Shown: piece by piece, positions 60,768-64,000 of the stretch
Position numbering within the stretch: the first letter of the stretch is position 1
Layout of the letters: each line of letters begins with the position of its first letter
Assembly (NCBI GenBank): GCA_017445385.1
Contig: JAFSUG010000023.1
Span: 62,001-126,000, forward strand
DNA: 64,000 nucleotides
Origin: Oscillospiraceae bacterium
GTDB lineage: Bacteria; Bacillota; Clostridia; Oscillospirales; Oscillospiraceae
Direction: 5' to 3'
The notes under the pieces: generated by a model
The model's input: only the letters and a program-made list of their open reading frames with translations
The model's database searches: none
Told to the model about the DNA's origin: nothing
Translations under genes and position numbers: made by a program

Positions 60768-62855
60768 CTACAGACTTCTTAAAAGCCAGATGATCTTGCT
60801 GATCTGCGCTCTTGTGAGGATGCCGCCGGGCTGGAAGGTCGTCGCCGTCATGCCGCCCACAACGCCTGCCTTATTCAGCGCGAGAACGGAAGCATCGGAC
60901 GTATCCGTAAAGGGATTGCTTGATGGCTGCTCGGTGAGGTTCTTCGCTTTCGCCGCGATCTGGCAGAACGCAAGACGCGAAACCGCGCCGTCAAGATTGA
61001 CGTCGTTTGCGAGCCAGCCGTTATTCTTTGCGAACGTCAGGTAGCCGCTTGCCCAATGCGCGCCGGTCTTTGCCTGTTCGGGGTTGCCGAGTGCGCAGAC
61101 GATCAGCTTCAGCGCCTGACCGTAAGTCAGATTGCCGCTGGGAACGAAGGTGGTTACCGTCATGCCGCTCACCGTGCCGTCGGTGTAGAGGTCTTTTACG
61201 TAGGTATAGAACCAGTCGTTCGATTTCACGTCCGTGAACGGAAGCGTGACAGCCTTGCTGATATCGTCATAGGCGAGCGTGGGACGGATCGTGAAATAGA
61301 AATTCGATTTGATGCTCTTTGTCAGCTGCGTTTCGCTTACGCTTTTCAGCTTGCCCTTTTCGATCATCACGAGATCATCGCCCGTGCAAACGTAAACGGT
61401 GGGGTTTTTATCCTTGTAGTTCGTTGCGGCAATGAAAATATCGCCCGCTTCAAAGTAGCTGCGCCGCAGTTCCATCGCGCGCTTTTCGCCGTCGAGCTGC
61501 TCCTGGAAGATGATCGCGCGGCCGCCGTAGAAGTTTCCGGGTACGCATTGGTTCCAGCTCGTTATGTCGCTGCTGCGGTAGTAAGCGTTCGAACCGACGC
61601 TTTTGATGATGGGGGAGAGTACCGATTCCGTATCGGTCATGCCAAGGTCGATGCCGAGCGCCTGCTTATAAACGGCGTTTGCAAACTGCACGCCCGTGGG
61701 ATTCTGCGCCAGCACGGCTGCGCTCCAGCTTTCGGTATCGGAGAGCTTTTCCGCATTCGCGCCCTTGCCGCGCACAACGTTTTCCAGCGTGTTCGAGGGG
61801 ATGCCGTCCACCGATCCGCCGCCGGCTACGATGGTCGCGCCGCGCGGCGCGGTAACGGTTACGGTGTAAGAAACCGCCTTCGTCTGCCCTGCCGGGATCG
61901 TTACGCTCCAACGGAGCTCGCTGCCGGAAACGGCTGCTTCCGGGGCTTCTTTCAGCGCTGTTCCGTTCGGTACGGTTTCCGTAACGGGCAGCGTATAGGA
62001 TGATTTCGAATGGTTTTCAATGGAGATCGTATAAGTTAAATCGCTTCCTGTTTCCGGCGAGCCGTAGTAGCCGCAGGAGGCTGTGCGGTTGATCGCAAGC
62101 ATGGGGTGTGCCATGCGCGCTTTCGCCGCAGGGGTGATCTCGCAGTCTGCCGCGTCTGCCTGCAGCGGACGGAGCAGAGCAAAGCTCGTAACGGCGCTTC
62201 TCTTCAGCGCCTCTTCGGACATCAGCGTTTCTGTGGCAGTGTCGATGCGGATCGAGCCGTCCTTTTCAATCGGATCATAGCCAATATCCATATCGTACTT
62301 TGCGGCTTCGCCGGCGGCTGTAGAGTGGATCAAATCGCCTTTGCCATCGCCGGTAACGTCGCCGGCGTAAATCATGGCGTGGCCGGTGCCGTCATCCCTC
62401 CGGGTCACGAAAATATCGCCCGGTTTCGCGAAGGATTGCAGCGTTTTGATCGCCGCGTCCCGGTCGCCTTCGCCATCGTACCGCATAACGACCAGGGATT
62501 CCGGCGCCTTGATCAGATAGCCGGTTGCGGTTTTTGCCCAGTCGCCCATCAGCTCATAGCCGAGCGCGTTCCAGTAAACCGTAAAGCAGAACGAGGAGCA
62601 AACGGTATAAACGTTATGCTCCGGCGTTGCATCCTCGGGCGTTGCGAAATGGTGGTTTCGCAGGTTGCCGCCGCGCGAGATATCGCGCGAAGTCAGCGCC
62701 GCCGAATCATACTGCATTGCGGGATCTTTCAGATAAAAGGCAAGCGCCGTCTGCACAACGGCCTGCGCTTTTTCATCGGTGCTTGCCGCCGATGCCATCG
62801 GCAGGCAGGAAAGCAGAAAAATTGCCGAAAGCAGGATCGCTATTGCTTTTTTCAT
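60768..62855 (-). CDS. Secreted SLH-domain protein with NlpC/P60-like domains
   Basis: 695 aa. Signal peptide (KKAIAILLSAIFLLSCLP, cleavage after ASA). Residues about 28-240: papain-like NlpC/P60-type domain with Cys86 or Cys90 (YTVCSSFCF), His159 (GTGHAMIYAGD) and His177 (DLIHST). Residues 265-365: DUF11-type beta domain (DLTYTISIENHS). Residues 385-525: a second, decayed copy of the first domain without the Cys and His. Residues 540-695: three SLH domains (FTDVKSNDWFYTYVKDLY and two more) that anchor the protein to the cell wall polysaccharide. GAGGTG precedes the ATG. Confidence 0.85.
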   Translation of the reverse strand: MKKAIAILLSAIFLLSCLPMASAASTDEKAQAVVQTALAFYLKDPAMQYDSAALTSRDISRGGNLRNHHFATPEDATPEHNVYTVCSSFCFTVYWNALGYELMGDWAKTATGYLIKAPESLVVMRYDGEGDRDAAIKTLQSFAKPGDIFVTRRDDGTGHAMIYAGDVTGDGKGDLIHSTAAGEAAKYDMDIGYDPIEKDGSIRIDTATETLMSEEALKRSAVTSFALLRPLQADAADCEITPAAKARMAHPMLAINRTASCGYYGSPETGSDLTYTISIENHSKSSYTLPVTETVPNGTALKEAPEAAVSGSELRWSVTIPAGQTKAVSYTVTVTAPRGATIVAGGGSVDGIPSNTLENVVRGKGANAEKLSDTESWSAAVLAQNPTGVQFANAVYKQALGIDLGMTDTESVLSPIIKSVGSNAYYRSSDITSWNQCVPGNFYGGRAIIFQEQLDGEKRAMELRRSYFEAGDIFIAATNYKDKNPTVYVCTGDDLVMIEKGKLKSVSETQLTKSIKSNFYFTIRPTLAYDDISKAVTLPFTDVKSNDWFYTYVKDLYTDGTVSGMTVTTFVPSGNLTYGQALKLIVCALGNPEQAKTGAHWASGYLTFAKNNGWLANDVNLDGAVSRLAFCQIAAKAKNLTEQPSSNPFTDTSDASVLALNKAGVVGGMTATTFQPGGILTRAQISKIIWLLRSL

Positions 62856-62874
62856 CGAAATTCACCTCAAAAAC

Positions 62875-62903
62875 ATTTTATCGCCGCAATAGAAAAAGTG
62901 CAA
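62875..62903 (-). promoter_or_regulatory. Promoter of the SLH protein gene
   Basis: On the minus strand TTGCAC (62898-62903) and TAAAAT (62875-62880), spacer 17. It lies back to back with the hydrogenase-maturation promoter, the two -35 boxes being 10 bp apart. Confidence 0.7.
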
Positions 62904-62913
62904 GAATCCACCG

Positions 62914-62941
62914 TTGATTTTCCGCGAAAACCGTGTATAAT
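62914..62941 (+). promoter_or_regulatory. Promoter of the hydrogenase-maturation operon
   Basis: TTGATT (62914-62919) and a perfect TATAAT (62936-62941), spacer 16. The leader from about 62948 to the ATG at 63044 is about 96 nt and contains a terminator. Confidence 0.8.
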
Positions 62942-62982
62942 AAAAGTAGTCTCCTGACACGAAGAGCAGAATCTGGGTGAAA

Positions 62983-63031
62983 GGTGACGGCATCGTATTT
63001 TGCCGCACCGCTTCGGTGCGGTTATTTTTTT
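62983..63031 (+). promoter_or_regulatory. Candidate transcription attenuator
   Basis: CCGCACCG / CGGTGCGG (63003-63021) with loop CTT and TTATTTTTTT forms an intrinsic terminator between promoter and gene. The upstream GGTGACGGCA (62983-62992) can pair with TGCCGCACC (63001-63009), leaving one A unpaired, which would block the terminator. The two structures exclude each other, the logic of an attenuator or riboswitch. No known riboswitch class is recognised. Confidence 0.6.
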
Positions 63032-63043
63032 GGAGGTAGCATT

Positions 63044-63301
63044 ATGGAATCCAGAGTTGCAGTCATTAGCATTATCGTTGAGGATTGGACGGCGACCGAA
63101 GCCCTCAATGCGCTTTTGCATGAATACGGCAAATATATTATCGGCCGTATGGGTATCCCGTATCGCGCGCGCAATATCAATATCATTTCCGTAGCCATCG
63201 ATGCGCCGCAGGATACGATTTCCGCGCTTTCCGGCAAGATCGGCGCGCTGCACGGCGTCAGCGCAAAGACGGCATATTCCGGCGTAACCGATGACAAATA
63301 A
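63044..63301 (+). CDS. TM1266-type [FeFe]-hydrogenase system regulator
   Basis: 85-aa ACT-like protein (RVAVISIIVEDWTATEALNA, YGKYIIGRMGIPY, NIISVAIDAPQDTISALSG) of the putative iron-only hydrogenase regulator family, found beside hydE, hydF and hydG. Its ligand and target are not known. ATG at 63044 behind GGAGGTAG. Overlaps hydE by 11 bp. Confidence 0.9.
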   Translation: MESRVAVISIIVEDWTATEALNALLHEYGKYIIGRMGIPYRARNINIISVAIDAPQDTISALSGKIGALHGVSAKTAYSGVTDDK

Positions 63302-64000
63302 CGAACGGCTCGATCTGCTCGAGCGGACGCATTCGCTTCCGCTCGCGGATTATCGCGCGCTGATCGAGGGTTATACGCCCGAGCTTGCCGCCATCGCCGC
63401 GGAAAAGGCGGTGCGCATCCGCAAGGCAATCTACGGAAATACCGTTTTCGTGCGCGGACTGATTGAGATCAGCAGCTTCTGCAAAAACGATTGCTACTAC
63501 TGCGGCTTGCGCCGAAGCAACCGTGATTGCCAGCGTTACCGCTTAACGCCGGAGGAGATCATGGAATGCTGCCGTGAGGGTTATGCCCTCGGCTTCCGCA
63601 CGTTCGTTTTGCAGGGCGGAGAAGACAGTTGGTTTACGGATAATATTTTATGTAAACTTATTGCCGAGATCAAAACCGCCTATCCGGACTGCGCGGTTAC
63701 GCTTAGCCTCGGCGAACGATCGGAAGAGAGCTACCGCCGTCTGCGCGAAGCCGGCGCGGATCGCTATCTGCTGCGCCACGAAACGGCAAATGCTGCGCAT
63801 TACGCGCACCTGCATCCGGCGGAAATGTCCTTTTCCAATCGGATGGCTTGCCTGAAAACGCTGCGCAAGCTTGGCTACCAGGTCGGCTGCGGCATGATGG
63901 TGGGCTCTCCCGGGCAGACAAGCGAGCACCTTGCGCAGGATCTGAAGTTTATCGAAGATTTCAGGCCCGATATGTGCGGCATCGGTCCGTTTTTGCCGCA
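63291..64000 (+). CDS. hydE: [FeFe]-hydrogenase H-cluster maturase HydE, 5' part
   Basis: Radical SAM enzyme helping to build the diiron H-cluster. Visible 236 residues of about 350; the gene runs off the window. The iron-sulfur motif is CKNDCYYC (CxxxCxxC), after VRGLIEISSF; LRRSNRDCQRYRL and GFRTFVLQGGEDSWF follow, the HydE/BioB-like barrel. GCGMMVGSPGQTSEHLAQD is further family sequence. ATG at 63291 overlaps the regulator gene. Confidence 0.94.
   Translation, partial: MTNNERLDLLERTHSLPLADYRALIEGYTPELAAIAAEKAVRIRKAIYGNTVFVRGLIEISSFCKNDCYYCGLRRSNRDCQRYRLTPEEIMECCREGYALGFRTFVLQGGEDSWFTDNILCKLIAEIKTAYPDCAVTLSLGERSEESYRRLREAGADRYLLRHETANAAHYAHLHPAEMSFSNRMACLKTLRKLGYQVGCGMMVGSPGQTSEHLAQDLKFIEDFRPDMCGIGPFLP

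Noticed and set aside
1..64000. CRISPR arrays, insertion sequences, prophage genes and rRNA genes
   Set aside because: No repeat-spacer pattern, transposase, integrase, phage gene or rRNA stretch was seen on reading both strands.

Overview
The window (about 55-58% GC by eye) looks like the chromosome of an anaerobic Gram-positive Bacillota of the class Clostridia. The evidence is the rimP-nusA-rnpM-ylxQ-infB-rbfA-nrnA-truB-ribF order, the AGGAGG-type ribosome sites, an SLH-domain surface protein, an [FeFe]-hydrogenase maturation operon (TM1266-type regulator plus hydE) and the clostridial EpsG-type polymerase. No genus is claimed.

Layout. 1-1,720: the tail of a C_GCAxxG_C_C protein, a shared terminator and metY. 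1,720-9,475 (minus strand): the translation/RNA operon rimP to ribF, with its own promoter and two related hairpins. 9,560-12,970 (plus): a membrane protein, then a two-gene unit of an HTH-cytidylyltransferase fusion and an APC permease. 13,031-51,044 (plus): one run of 39 genes with no gap above 25 bp, building a complex surface polysaccharide. 51,042-58,104: an aminotransferase, then secA, an orphan substrate-binding lipoprotein and prfC. 58,101-60,766: tRNA-Leu(UAA), the broken remains of a Gfo/Idh/MocA dehydrogenase, a concanavalin-like protein and a ROK regulator. 60,768-62,855 (minus): an SLH/NlpC-type secreted protein. 62,914-64,000: the hydrogenase-maturation operon behind a possible attenuator.

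The 38-kb polysaccharide operon holds a full Wzx/Wzy assembly line: a PglC-like initiating phosphoglycosyl transferase, nine glycosyltransferases, an EpsG-type polymerase and a Wzx flippase. No chain-length regulator or tyrosine kinase is present. Precursor modules are dTDP-L-rhamnose (rfbA, rfbB, rfbD, rfbC), UDP-L-FucNAc (CapE and CapF at the 3' end, CapG as the second gene) and a DegT aminotransferase with acyltransferases.

Two further modules are unusual. The first combines an acyl-activating ligase, an acyl carrier protein, LuxE and LuxC (fatty-acid reductase), two short-chain dehydrogenases and a split transketolase, which suggests an aldehyde made and then extended on a carrier. The second is CMP-sugar synthetase - pyruvate-aldolase-type enzyme fused to a second domain - HAD phosphatase - RpiB-type isomerase, followed after the flippase by a glycosyltransferase with sialyltransferase-style EDG and HP motifs. 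It copies the step order of the Kdo pathway with different enzyme families. I consider this second module, with its matching transferase, the best candidate for an undescribed system here; its chemistry is inferred, not shown.
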